From Cellulomonas sp. ES6 (GTDB taxonomy: Bacteria > Actinomycetota > Actinomycetes > Actinomycetales > Cellulomonadaceae), in NCBI RefSeq assembly GCF_030053835.1, contig NZ_CP125655.1, positions 2,356,001 to 2,420,000 on the forward strand: 64,000 nucleotides of DNA, given 5' to 3'. Positions 17,270-27,700 of this stretch are shown in pieces. Within the stretch, counting starts at the first letter, position 1. Every line of letters begins with the position of its first letter. The notes below the pieces were generated by a model. It had not been told where the DNA came from and did no database searches. It saw only the letters and a program-made list of their open reading frames with translations. The position numbers were made by a program, and so were the translations under genes.

Positions 17270-18637
17270 GTGACCATCGAGGACCTGGAGTACGGGGCGC
17301 CCGCGGGCGGCCGCGCGGCGTTCGACCGGACACCCCCGCAGGACCTCGACGCCGAGCAGTCCGTGCTCGGCGGCATGATGATCTCGAAGGACGCCATCGC
17401 CGACGTCGTCGAGCAGATCCGCGGCAACGACTTCTACCGCCCGGCCCACGAGGCGATCTACGACGCGATCATCGACCTGTACGGCCGCGGCGAGCCCGCC
17501 GACGCCGTCACCGTCGCCGACGAGCTCACCAAGCGCGGCGAGATCGGGCGCATCGGCGGCGTGCCGTACCTGCACACCCTCATCTCGATGGTGCCCACCG
17601 CGGCGAACGCCGGGTACTACGCCCGCATCGTCCGGGAGCGCGCCGTCCTGCGCCGCCTCGTCGAGGCCGGCACCCGCATCGTGCAGCTCGGGTACGCCAC
17701 CGACGGCGGCGACGTCGACGACATCGTCAACAACGCGCAGGCCGAGGTCTACGCCGTCACCGAGCGCCGCACCACCGAGGACTACCACCGCCTCGGCGAG
17801 GTCGTCGCCGGCACCCTCGACGAGATCGAGTCCGCCGGGCACCGCGGCGAGGGCATGGTCGGCGTCCCCACCGGCTTCGCCGACCTCGACCGCCTCACCA
17901 ACGGCCTGCACCCCGGGCAGATGATCGTCATCGCCGCCCGACCCGCCATCGGCAAGTCGACCCTCGCGCTCGACTTCGCCCGCGCGGCGTCCATCAAGAA
18001 CCACCAGGCGTCCGTCGTGTTCTCCCTGGAGATGAGCCGCTCCGAGATCACGATGCGCCTGCTGTCCGCCGAGGCCCGCGTACCGCTGCAGAAGATGCGC
18101 ACCGGCCAGATGGGCGACGACGACTGGCAGAAGCTCGCCGCCATCCAGGGCAAGCTCACCGAGGCGCCGCTGTTCATCGACGACTCGCCGAACATGTCGC
18201 TCATGGAGATCCGCGCCAAGTGCCGGCGCCTCAAGCAGAAGCACGACCTCAAGCTCGTGCTCATCGACTACCTGCAGCTCATGTCCTCCGGCAAGCGCGT
18301 CGAGTCCCGCCAGCAGGAGGTCTCCGAGTTCTCCCGCGCGCTCAAGCTGCTCGCCAAGGAGCTCGAGGTCCCCGTCATCGCGCTGTCCCAGCTCAACCGT
18401 GGCCCCGAGCAGCGCACCGACAAGAAGCCGCAGATGAGCGACCTGCGTGAGTCCGGCTCCATCGAGCAGGACGCCGACATGGTGATCCTGCTGCACCGCG
18501 AGGACGCGTACGAGCGCGAGTCGCCCCGCGCCGGCGAGGCGGACCTCATCGTGGCGAAGCACCGCAACGGGCCGACGGACACGATCACGGTGGCGTTCCA
18601 GGGGCACTACTCGCGGTTCGTCGACATGCAGGCGTGA
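17270..18637 (+). CDS. dnaB: Replicative DNA helicase DnaB
   Basis: 455 residues. The N-terminal primase-interacting domain starts at PPQDLDAEQSVLGGMM. The C-terminal RecA-fold ATPase has Walker A ARPAIGKST, Walker B LVLIDYLQLM, and LSQLNRGPEQR and SGSIEQDADMVILLHR, the DnaB-specific motifs. It unwinds DNA at the replication fork. No intein is inserted, although actinobacterial DnaB proteins often carry one. The GTG start fits the family N-terminus. Preceded by the DnaA-box-like cluster. Confidence 0.97.
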   Translation: MTIEDLEYGAPAGGRAAFDRTPPQDLDAEQSVLGGMMISKDAIADVVEQIRGNDFYRPAHEAIYDAIIDLYGRGEPADAVTVADELTKRGEIGRIGGVPYLHTLISMVPTAANAGYYARIVRERAVLRRLVEAGTRIVQLGYATDGGDVDDIVNNAQAEVYAVTERRTTEDYHRLGEVVAGTLDEIESAGHRGEGMVGVPTGFADLDRLTNGLHPGQMIVIAARPAIGKSTLALDFARAASIKNHQASVVFSLEMSRSEITMRLLSAEARVPLQKMRTGQMGDDDWQKLAAIQGKLTEAPLFIDDSPNMSLMEIRAKCRRLKQKHDLKLVLIDYLQLMSSGKRVESRQQEVSEFSRALKLLAKELEVPVIALSQLNRGPEQRTDKKPQMSDLRESGSIEQDADMVILLHREDAYERESPRAGEADLIVAKHRNGPTDTITVAFQGHYSRFVDMQA

Positions 18638-18933
18638 GGAAGCGGCGACAGCAGCCCGTGCCGTAGCGGCCCGCCGGCCCGCACCGGCGGTGCACGCGCT
18701 CTCGCGCACCGACCGGAGGAACGGCCGCAGGTCGGGTTCGCACGGAGCGTGACACGTCCTGTCCGGTGCCGCCCGCCCGGTCGTTATGGTGCGAGCGCGC
18801 CGCTCTCCTTCCGTCCTCGCCGCCGGGACACGGGTGTCCCGGGAAGGTCGGAGGGCCGCCTGGACGAGCGCGTCCGCGTTCGTCGCTGGGGTCCCGCCGT
18901 GCGCAGCGACGGGTTCACAAGGGGAGTCCGAGC
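18638..18933 (+). other. Spacer with possible promoter for the RHS operon
   Basis: 296 bases between dnaB and the secreted protein gene, with no supported gene. TATGGT at 18785-18790 is a plausible -10 for the RHS operon, giving a leader of about 140 bases; I see no convincing -35. Confidence 0.35.
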
Positions 18934-21759
18934 GTGTCTCGAGCTGTGTCGTCGTCGCGCATCGCGGTTGCCAGCGTCGCCGTGATCACCGCCCTGTCCG
19001 TCTCGTCAGGGGTCGCGGTAGCCACCGGGGGCACGGGCCCGACCACCGAGGTGCCGTGCGTCGAAGCGGCCGCGGACACCGACGAGGCGCGCGTCGTCGC
19101 GGAGTCGTGCGACACGGAGGTCGAGGTGCTCGACGCCCGGACGGAGTGGAACACGCTCTACGCGCAGGCGGACGGCACCTGGCGGCTGGACATCTCCGCG
19201 ACGGCGGTCCGCACGCAGGTGGCCGGGGAGTGGACGGAGATCGACACCCGCGTCGTGGAGGGTGACGGGGTGCTGACGGTGGCGAGCCCGGTCCGCCCGA
19301 TGGAGTTCAGCGACGGGACGCCGGGCGCCCCGTTGGCGCGGATCGAGCGTGACGGCCACACGCTCGACTTCGACGTGCCGTTCGACCTGCCCCGGCCCGC
19401 CGTGGACGGCGACCAGATCACCTACGGCGAGGTGCTGCCCGGCGTGGACCTCGTGGTGACCGTCAACGACGACGGAACGGGCTTCTCCGAGGTGCTGCGC
19501 GTCGAGGACGCCGCAGCTGCCGCCGACCCCCGCCTGGCCCAGCTGAGCTTCCCCGTCGAGACCTCGGCGAGCCTGGCGCTGGAGGAGGACGCCGGCGGCT
19601 TCGTCGCGGTGGACGAGAGCGGCGAGCGCATCTTCTCGAGCCCCACCCCCGCGATGTGGGACTCGCGACTGCCGGCGCCCACCGCGATCCGGAGGTCGCT
19701 CGCGGGACCCGGAACCGACGCGGTCACGATGCCGGAGACAGGTGCGAGCGGGGACGAGGTCGACCTCGAGCGGGCGCCCTCGCTCGCGAGCGAGGTGAGC
19801 CAGCTCCCGGTGGAGCTGGACCCTCAGGGCGTGACGATCACGCCGGACGCGGACATGATCGCGGACGACGCGACGGTCTGGCCGCTGTACATCGACCCGG
19901 CGATCAGCGGCTCTCTGAACGAGTGGACCGCCGTGCGCGACGTGTACGGCCAGTCCTACCGGTTCAACCCCGACGAGGGCGTCGGGCTGTGCAGCCGGGC
20001 GACCTCGACGACGTGCAGCACGACGTTCCGCAGCAGGATCCTGTGGAAGTTCGGCGGCCTGTCGTCGATCGGCGCGATGGACGTCGCCGACGTCACCGGG
20101 GCGACCTTCGCGGTGGTCGGTACGCACTCGTACGACTGCACGGCCCGGCCGGTGACGGCGTACCGCGTCGACAACTGGAGCTCGTCGACGCCGTGGCCGG
20201 GCGGCCCGACGTGGATCCCGCAGAGCACGTTGACGGTGGCGCACAAGTCGTCGTGCGCCGGGCAACCGGTCCGCTGGCTGGAGTTCTCCGCGCTCGAGGC
20301 GGGCAGGGCGGTCGCCAACGCGAACTCCTCACAGCTCACGATGGGCCTCGCTGTCGACGAGGGGAGCATGGCCTACTGGAAGCGGTTCCGGAACGACGCG
20401 GGACTGTCGATCAGCTTCAACCGTGCGCCGAAGACGCCCACCGGCGTGCGCTTCTCGGACCCCGCGGCGTCCTGCGTGACGGGATCGTCGCGGCCGGTGC
20501 TGCGGGTGGTGAACCCGGTCCTGTACGCCGTCCTGTCCGACCCTGACGGCGACCCGGTCCGGGCGAACGTCGACGTCTACGCGGCCGGCACGAGCACGCC
20601 CATCCTCTGGCACTCGCGCCCGGCGGCTCAGGCATCCGGGGCCGGTCAGTCCGTCCGGTTGGGCGGGATGCAGCACGGGAAGAAGTACCGCGTCCAGGTC
20701 AACGGCGTGGACCCCGGCGTCCGGGGTGGTACCCACGTCGCGTGCGAGGTGGAGATCGACACGGTCGCGCCGGCTGCCCCGAAGGTCACGTCGTCGATCT
20801 ACGCGACGGGCGTCCCCGCCGGGGGAGTGGGTGTCGCCGGCACCTTCACCTTCGCGAACGGCGGCTCGTCCGACGTCGTGTCCTACAAGTACTCCTTCAA
20901 CTCGACAGCCCTGGACCGCTCGACCAAGGTGGCGAGCCCCACGGTCTCCTTCACGCCGACCGCCGCGGGTTCGCAGACCCTCTACGTCCAGTCGGTCGAC
21001 CGCGCGGGCTGGACCAGCCCGCGGCAGAGCTACACCTTCACTGTGGCGTTCCCGGCGAGCACGATCTGGACGCTCGACGAGACGACGGGCACGAGCGCCG
21101 CGAGCCTGAGCCCCACGGGCGACGCGTTCCCGCTGACCCTGAGCCCGGCGCCCACTCGGGTCGACGGCTCCTACGCGGAGGCCGGCTCCGACCCGGCGGA
21201 CCGCGCCCTGCTGCTCGGAGGGACGGGCACGGTCGGAACGAGCGTCCGCATCCCCGTGCAGACGTCGGCGAGCTTCGCCGTCTCCGCCCTGGTGCGGGCT
21301 GACACGGCCTCGGGAGCCGCCTCGGTGCTGAGCCAGGACGGCACGACGACGGCCGGGTTCGACCTGGGCTATCGGCCCTGCGCCTCCGGGCCCGGGAGCT
21401 GCTGGTCGTTCGCCATGCCGCGGACGGACGCGGCGACGCCGGCGCTCGACGCCGCGGTCTCGACCATCCCGGTCGAGGCCGGGCAGTGGACGCTCGTCAC
21501 CGGGGTCCACGACGCCGGGGCGGACGCCCTGCGCCTGTTCGTCTGCACGGTCGGCGACGAGCCGGGCGACCTCGAGCCCATCGGCCCCGTCACGGTCCCG
21601 CACGCCTCGGCCTGGTCCGCGACCGGGACGTTCCGGCTCGGCGGGACCAGGTCCGCGGGCGTCGCGGCGTGGACCGGGGCAGTGAGCGAGGTGCGGTCCT
21701 GGACCGGCGCCGTCGACGACACGACCGTGAACCGCGCCTGCAACCAGCCGGCCGGCTGA
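18934..21759 (+). CDS. Secreted LamG-like protein, companion of the RHS protein
   Basis: 941 residues from a GTG with GGGGAG 7 bases upstream; frames further up lack a ribosome site. An N-terminal signal peptide (IAVASVAVITALSVSSGVAVA) is followed by beta-rich modules. These include a middle DNRLRE-like region (about residues 330-490: ILWKFGGLSS, VTAYRVDNWSSSTPW) and a fibronectin-like stretch. The C-terminal LamG/jelly-roll domain (LLGGTGTVGTSVRIPVQTS, GQWTLVTGVHD, EVRSWTGAVDD) ends the protein. Such proteins precede secreted RHS proteins in actinobacteria. An export or surface-display partner role is inference. It starts the operon; RHS begins 31 bases later. Confidence 0.8.
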   Translation: MSRAVSSSRIAVASVAVITALSVSSGVAVATGGTGPTTEVPCVEAAADTDEARVVAESCDTEVEVLDARTEWNTLYAQADGTWRLDISATAVRTQVAGEWTEIDTRVVEGDGVLTVASPVRPMEFSDGTPGAPLARIERDGHTLDFDVPFDLPRPAVDGDQITYGEVLPGVDLVVTVNDDGTGFSEVLRVEDAAAAADPRLAQLSFPVETSASLALEEDAGGFVAVDESGERIFSSPTPAMWDSRLPAPTAIRRSLAGPGTDAVTMPETGASGDEVDLERAPSLASEVSQLPVELDPQGVTITPDADMIADDATVWPLYIDPAISGSLNEWTAVRDVYGQSYRFNPDEGVGLCSRATSTTCSTTFRSRILWKFGGLSSIGAMDVADVTGATFAVVGTHSYDCTARPVTAYRVDNWSSSTPWPGGPTWIPQSTLTVAHKSSCAGQPVRWLEFSALEAGRAVANANSSQLTMGLAVDEGSMAYWKRFRNDAGLSISFNRAPKTPTGVRFSDPAASCVTGSSRPVLRVVNPVLYAVLSDPDGDPVRANVDVYAAGTSTPILWHSRPAAQASGAGQSVRLGGMQHGKKYRVQVNGVDPGVRGGTHVACEVEIDTVAPAAPKVTSSIYATGVPAGGVGVAGTFTFANGGSSDVVSYKYSFNSTALDRSTKVASPTVSFTPTAAGSQTLYVQSVDRAGWTSPRQSYTFTVAFPASTIWTLDETTGTSAASLSPTGDAFPLTLSPAPTRVDGSYAEAGSDPADRALLLGGTGTVGTSVRIPVQTSASFAVSALVRADTASGAASVLSQDGTTTAGFDLGYRPCASGPGSCWSFAMPRTDAATPALDAAVSTIPVEAGQWTLVTGVHDAGADALRLFVCTVGDEPGDLEPIGPVTVPHASAWSATGTFRLGGTRSAGVAAWTGAVSEVRSWTGAVDDTTVNRACNQPAG

Positions 21760-21790
21760 ACTCACCACCGACGCAGCAGGGGAGCGCACG

Positions 21791-24700
21791 ATGAGCAGCT
21801 GGGGCAGGGTGCGGCGTGGAGTCGCCGGGACAGTGACCGCGGCCCTGGTGGCCTCGCTCGTGGTGCTGGCGCCGGATGTGGCGCGTGCATCCGACAGGTT
21901 GCCCTCGGACGGTGAGCGCCGGGCGCACGGCGAGGAGGTCGCGCAGGAGCTCGACGTGACCGAGCCCTTGCCGACCGTGGACGGCCGGGTCGAGGTCGAA
22001 CCGCTGCCCGAGATGCCGCTGTCCGACCTCGGTGCCGGGGCCTGGCCCGAGGACGCGACGACGACGCTGGCCGGGGACTCGCCGGCGGCCGATGGTGCCG
22101 TCGTGGACCTGGCGTGGGCCGAGGGCGCTCCACCGGAGCCGGGCGTGGAGGCCGACGCCAGGCCCGAGGAGCCCGTCGCAGCGGGTGGGGACGCTGGGGG
22201 CGGCACCGTGACCGGCAGCGACACCGACGAGGGTGCCGTCGGGAGCGGGACCGAGCAGAGCCCTGTGGTCGGCGGGGTGGACGACCCCGCGTCGGAGCCT
22301 GCTCCTGCGACGGACGGCGGGGCCCCGGCTCCGCCGGAGGTCTCCGTCGAGGTCCTCGACCGGGAAGCGGCCCGGGACCTCGGCGTCGAGGGCGTGGTCC
22401 TCGACCTGACCGCAGAGCCGGAGGCCGACGGCGCGCCCGTCGAGCTGACCGTCGACTACGCGGCGTTCGCGGACGCCTTCGGCGGGGACTGGGCGGAGCG
22501 GGTCCAGCTCGTCGAGCTCCCGGACTGCACGGCGGACGACCCGGAGGCGGACGGGTGTCGCACCCGGGTCCCGGTGGAGGCGACGAACGACGTCGAGCAG
22601 GGCACCCTCACGGCCTCCGTCGCCGCGACGGGCGCTCGGCTCATGGCGGTGACAGCAGGGTCCTCGGGTTCGACGGGGAACTGGTCGGCCACGCCGCTGT
22701 CCCCGTCCGCCACCTGGCAGGTCTCCGGTCAGACCGGTGCCTTCAGCTGGTCGTACCCGATGCGCGTGCCTCCGACGTCCGGGGGACCGCAGCCTGACCT
22801 GGCCCTCTCGTACTCGTCGGGCTCGCTCGACGGTCGGGTGGCGTCGACGAACAACCAGACGTCCTGGATCGGGGACGGGTGGGACCTGGACGCCGGCTAC
22901 GTGGAGCGCAAGTACCAGCCGTGCTCCGAGGACAGGGGCGGTTCGGCCACGAACGCGGCACATCGGACAGGTGACCTCTGCTGGTTCAGCGACAACGCCA
23001 CGCTCGTGTTCGGCGGGTCGGCCACCGAGCTCGTCAGGGACGCCTCGACGGGCGCGTGGCGGGCCGAGACCGATGAGGGCTCCCGCATCGAGCACCTGAC
23101 CGGCGGCTGGAACGACGACGACGACGGTGAGTACTGGCGCCTGACGACGACCGACGGCACGCAGTACTACTTCGGGCGCGGCAAGCGCGCGGCGTCGGAC
23201 GCGACCCAGCTGAGCTCGGCCTGGTCGGTCCCGGTGTTCGGCAACCACCCGGGTGACCCCTGCTACGCGGGGAGCTACGCGGCGTCGGTGTGTCAGCAGG
23301 CGTGGCGGTGGAACCTGGACCACGTCGTCGACCCGTCGGGGAACACCTCCACCTACGTGTACGAGAAGGAGACGAACTCCTACGGCAGGAACAACAACCA
23401 GGCCGTGTCGTCGTACGTCCGCGGCGGGTACCTCAGCCGCATCGAGTACGGCCAGCGAGCGGGATCGGAGTCGTCGTCGCCCGCTCCGGCGAGGGTGCTC
23501 TTCACCGTCGGCGAACGGTGCTTGCCGACCGACGGAGTCTCCTGCGACCCGAGCGCGCTGACGGCGGCGACCGCGTCCTCGTGGCCCGACGTGCCGGCGG
23601 ACCTGATCTGCACGTCGACGTCGAGCTGCCCGGAACAGACGTCGCCGACCTTCTTCACCCGCAAGCGGCTCGTCACGGTGACGACGCAGGTCCGGGTCGG
23701 GGCCTCCTACCAGGACGTCGACTCCTGGGGGCTGCGCCACACCTTCCCGGACACAGGCGACCGCACCAAGTCCGCGCTGTGGCTGGACGGGATCACGCAC
23801 CGGGGGCTGGTGGGGTCCACGATCACCCTGCCGGAGGTGACCTTCCGCGGGATGCAGATGGCGAACCGCGTCGACGCCACGGGCGACGCGGGGCCGCCGA
23901 TGAACCGCTACCGCGTGACGGCGATCAGGTCCGAGTTCGGCGAGACCGTCTCCGTGAACTACGCGCCCCAGGACTGCGCGCCGGGCGACGTGCCGGCCTC
24001 GCCGGACAGCAACACCCGCCGGTGCTTCCCGGTGACCTGGCACCCCGAGGGCACCGGACCGGAGATCCAGGAGTACTTCCACAAGTACGTCGTGGAGAGC
24101 GTCCTCCAGAACCCGAACGACCCCGTCAGCATGGCGGTCGAGACGTCGTACCGGTACGTGGGTGAGCCCGCCTGGCACTACGACGACAGCCCGTTCACCC
24201 CGCCGGCCAGCCGCACGTGGAGCGAGTTCCGCGGCTACGCCACCGTCGACCTGATCGCCGGGTCCCCCTCCGAGCAGCGGTCGCACGAGCGCACGCGCTA
24301 CTTCCGCGGCATGGACGGGGACAGGCTCGCCGGAGGCGGCACGCGGTCCGTCACCGTCGACGGCGTCGCGGACGTCGAGCGCCTCAACGGCTTCGTCCGC
24401 GAGGAGGTCGTCTACGACGGCCTGGACGGGACGGAGGTCTCCGCGACGGTCACGACGCCGTGGGTCTCGGGGTCGACCGCGGTCGCGGCGGACGGTCGGC
24501 GTGCCGCGTTCGTGCGGGCGGGGACGGTGGAGTCCCGCACCACGGCACCGGCGCTGCCGGGCGGCCGGCGCACCACCCGGACCGTCACCTCGTACGACGG
24601 GACCTACGGGATGGTCACGCAGGTCGACGACCAGGGCGACGTCGCGAGCGCCGCCGACGACCGGTGCACCCGCGTCGAGTACGTGCGCAACACCGGGGCG

Positions 24701-27700
24701 CACGTGGTCGGGACGGTGCGGCGGTCCGAGACCGTCGCGGTGCCCTGCGCGACCACGCCGGTCCGACCGCGTGACGTGATCGCCGACCAGCGGACCTCGT
24801 ACGACGGCGCCGCTTTCGGGGCGACCCCGACGCGAGGGCTGCCGTCAGCCACCCAGGTCGTCGCCTCCTACTCCGGCACGACGCCCACGTACGCCACGAC
24901 CTCCACGACGACCTACGACGCGCTCGGTCGCCCGACGGTCGTCACGGACGCGATGGGGCGCGCCACGTCCACCGCCTACACGGGGACGGGTGGCGTGGTG
25001 ACCGGGACGTCGGTCACGGCGCCCGACCCGGACGGTTCGGGCCCGGTGACCGCGGGTGTCACGACGACGCAGATCGACCCGGCCTGGGGCGCGACGACCA
25101 CGGTGACGGACCCCAACGGCAAGGTCACCTCGGCGACCCTCGACGCGCTCGGCCGCACCACGGCCGTCTGGAAGCCGGGTCGCGCGCAGGGTTCGGCCAC
25201 CCCGCACGTCAGCTACGAGTACGCGATCTCGCAGAGCGCGCCGAACGCCGTCTCGACGAAGACGCTGACGGCGGCCGAGACGTACCTCACCAGCGTCGAG
25301 CTCTACGACGGCATGCTCCGGCCGCGGCAGAAGCAGGTGCCGTCGGCCGCACGGGACACGCCGGGCCGCATCGTCACGGAGTCGTTCTACGACAGCCGGG
25401 GTCTCGTCGCGAAGACCCACGGCGCCTGGTTCGCGAGCGGGTCGCCGAGCTCGACCCTCGCCGTCTCCGCGACGGCCGTCCCGTCGCGCACGCGGTACGT
25501 GTACGACGGCGTCGGCAGGACGACCGTCGAGATCACCGACGTCGGGGAGCAGGAGCGCTGGCGCACCACCACGACGTACGGCGGTGACAGGGTCAGCGTC
25601 GACCCGCCCGAGGGGGGCACCCCCCAGACGACGATCAGCGACGCGCGCGGCCGGGTCACCGAGCTCCGGCAGTACCTCGGGGCCGGTCCGTCCGGCACGT
25701 ACCGGGCGGCGACCTACGGCTACGACAAGGCCGGCAACCGGACCTCCGCGAAGGACGCCGTCGGCAACACGTGGACGTACTCCTACGACCTGCGGGGCAG
25801 GCAGGTGTCGGCGACGGACCCGGACAAGGGCACGACGACGAGCACGTACGACGACGCCGGCCTCGTCCGGTCGACCACGGACGCCCGCGGGACCACGCTC
25901 TTCACAGTCCGGGACCAGCTCGGCCGGCAGACCGAGCTCCGCGAGGGCTCGGCGACGGGCACGGTGCGGGCCCGCTGGACGTACGACACCCTCCAGAAGG
26001 GGCTGCTGACGTCGTCGACGCGCTACTCCGGGAGCGCCGCGTACGTCTCGGCGGTGACGGGCTACGACGACGGGGGTCGGCCCCTCGGCACGTCGGTGAC
26101 GCTGCCGAGTGCGGAGGGTGCTCTCGCCGGCACGTACACGACGTCCTCCACCTACACGGCTGACGGCCAGGTCAAGACCGTGAAGCTGCCCGCCGCGGGA
26201 GGGCTCGGGGCGGAGACCGTCACGACCCGCTACGACGCGCTCTCGCGCGCCGAGTGGATGGCGGGTGGCCTCGGGTGGGGCGTCTACGTCGCGGACACGG
26301 TCTACGACGTCACCGGTGAGACCCTGCGGCAGGACCTCGGCAACACGTACGCGTTCTTCGTCAACCACCAGTACCAGGAGGGCACGCGTCGGCTGGAGAA
26401 GACGTGGGTCGAGCGCGAGGGCGTCGCCGGCATCGACATGGACCTCACGTACACGTACGACGCCACCGGCAACCCGACGTCGATCGTGGATCGGCCGACG
26501 GGCAAGCCCGTGGACGCGCAGTGCTTCGCGTACGACGGCCTGCGCCAGCTCACGTCCGCCTGGACCCCCGCCTCGGCGGACTGCGGCGCCGCCCGTAGCG
26601 CCGCCGCACTCGGCGGCCCCGCGCCGTACTGGAAGGACTACGCGCTGGACGCGGCCGGCAACCGGTCCAGCGAGACCGTGCACGCCGCGGCAGGCAGCAC
26701 GACGTGGGCGTACACGTACCCGGCGGCCGGGACGGCCCGGCCGCACGGGGTCACGAAGGTCACGCGGTCCGGTGCGCAGGGTGCGGCGACCAGCACCTAC
26801 GCCTACGACGCCGTCGGCAGCACGACCACGCGCGCCGTCGCCGGTGCCACGTCGCAGACCCTCGCCTGGGACGCCGAAGGCCGGCTCACCTCGGTCAAGC
26901 AGGGGTCGACGACGGTGATGTCGGCGCTCTACACGGCCGACGGCGAGCGTCTGATCCGCCGGCAGGGTGGCGTCACCACCGTGTACCTGCCCGGTGGTCA
27001 GGAGCTGCGGCTGACCACGTCGACCAACGCGGTCACCAGCACCCGGTACTACAGCTTCAACGGCCAGGTCGTGGCGATGCGGACCGGGAAGTCGGGTTCG
27101 ACGGTCAGCTCGATGGTCGCGGACCCGCACCAGACGGCGACGATGGCGATCGCCAACACCACCAAGGTCATCACGCAGCGCCGCACCGACCCGTACGGCA
27201 ACGCGCGCGGTGCGGCGGCCGGCACGTGGCCCGGGGACCGCGGCTTCCTCGACAAGGTGCTGGACAGCACGGGGCTGACGCAGGTCGGCGCGCGGTACTA
27301 CGACGCGTCGATCGGGCGGTTCGTCTCGGTGGACCCGGTGATGGACCTGGCCTCGCCGCAGCAGTGGGCGGCGTACTCCTACGCGGACAACAACCCGGTC
27401 GCGAAGTGGGACCCCACGGGGCTGATCCCGATGATCGACGGGAAGTGGGGTTCGCCGCGGGCGGCTGCCGCGGCGCGGAAGGCGACCGGGGGCGGGGGGT
27501 CCGGCTCGGGGGCGGCGACGGTTGCGCAGCGCGTGGTGTCGAACGTGACGCGCCCTGAGGGTCGGGTGGCGTTCTTGGCGGGCGCGGCCAACGGGCTCCT
27601 GACCATGCAGTACCAGACGTGGTCGGCGCTTCTCTCATGGGGTCAGCGGATGCTCCCGCGGCCGGTGGTGACCCTACCGCGCCTGCGACTGATCCCCGTC

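Noticed and set aside
14584..17427. A 947-codon minus-strand frame across rpsR, rplI and the MATE gene
   Set aside because: Antisense of conserved ribosomal genes and a different frame of the MATE gene; its residues are low-complexity Arg/Ala/Gly.
18766..18933. An upstream extension of the LamG-like protein
   Set aside because: The added residues have no hydrophobic signal, lack a ribosome site and would bury the signal peptide that begins after the GTG at 18934.
24845..27130. Long minus-strand frame inside the RHS gene
   Set aside because: Complementary to YD repeats; composition is a mirror of RHS codons and no start site is credible.
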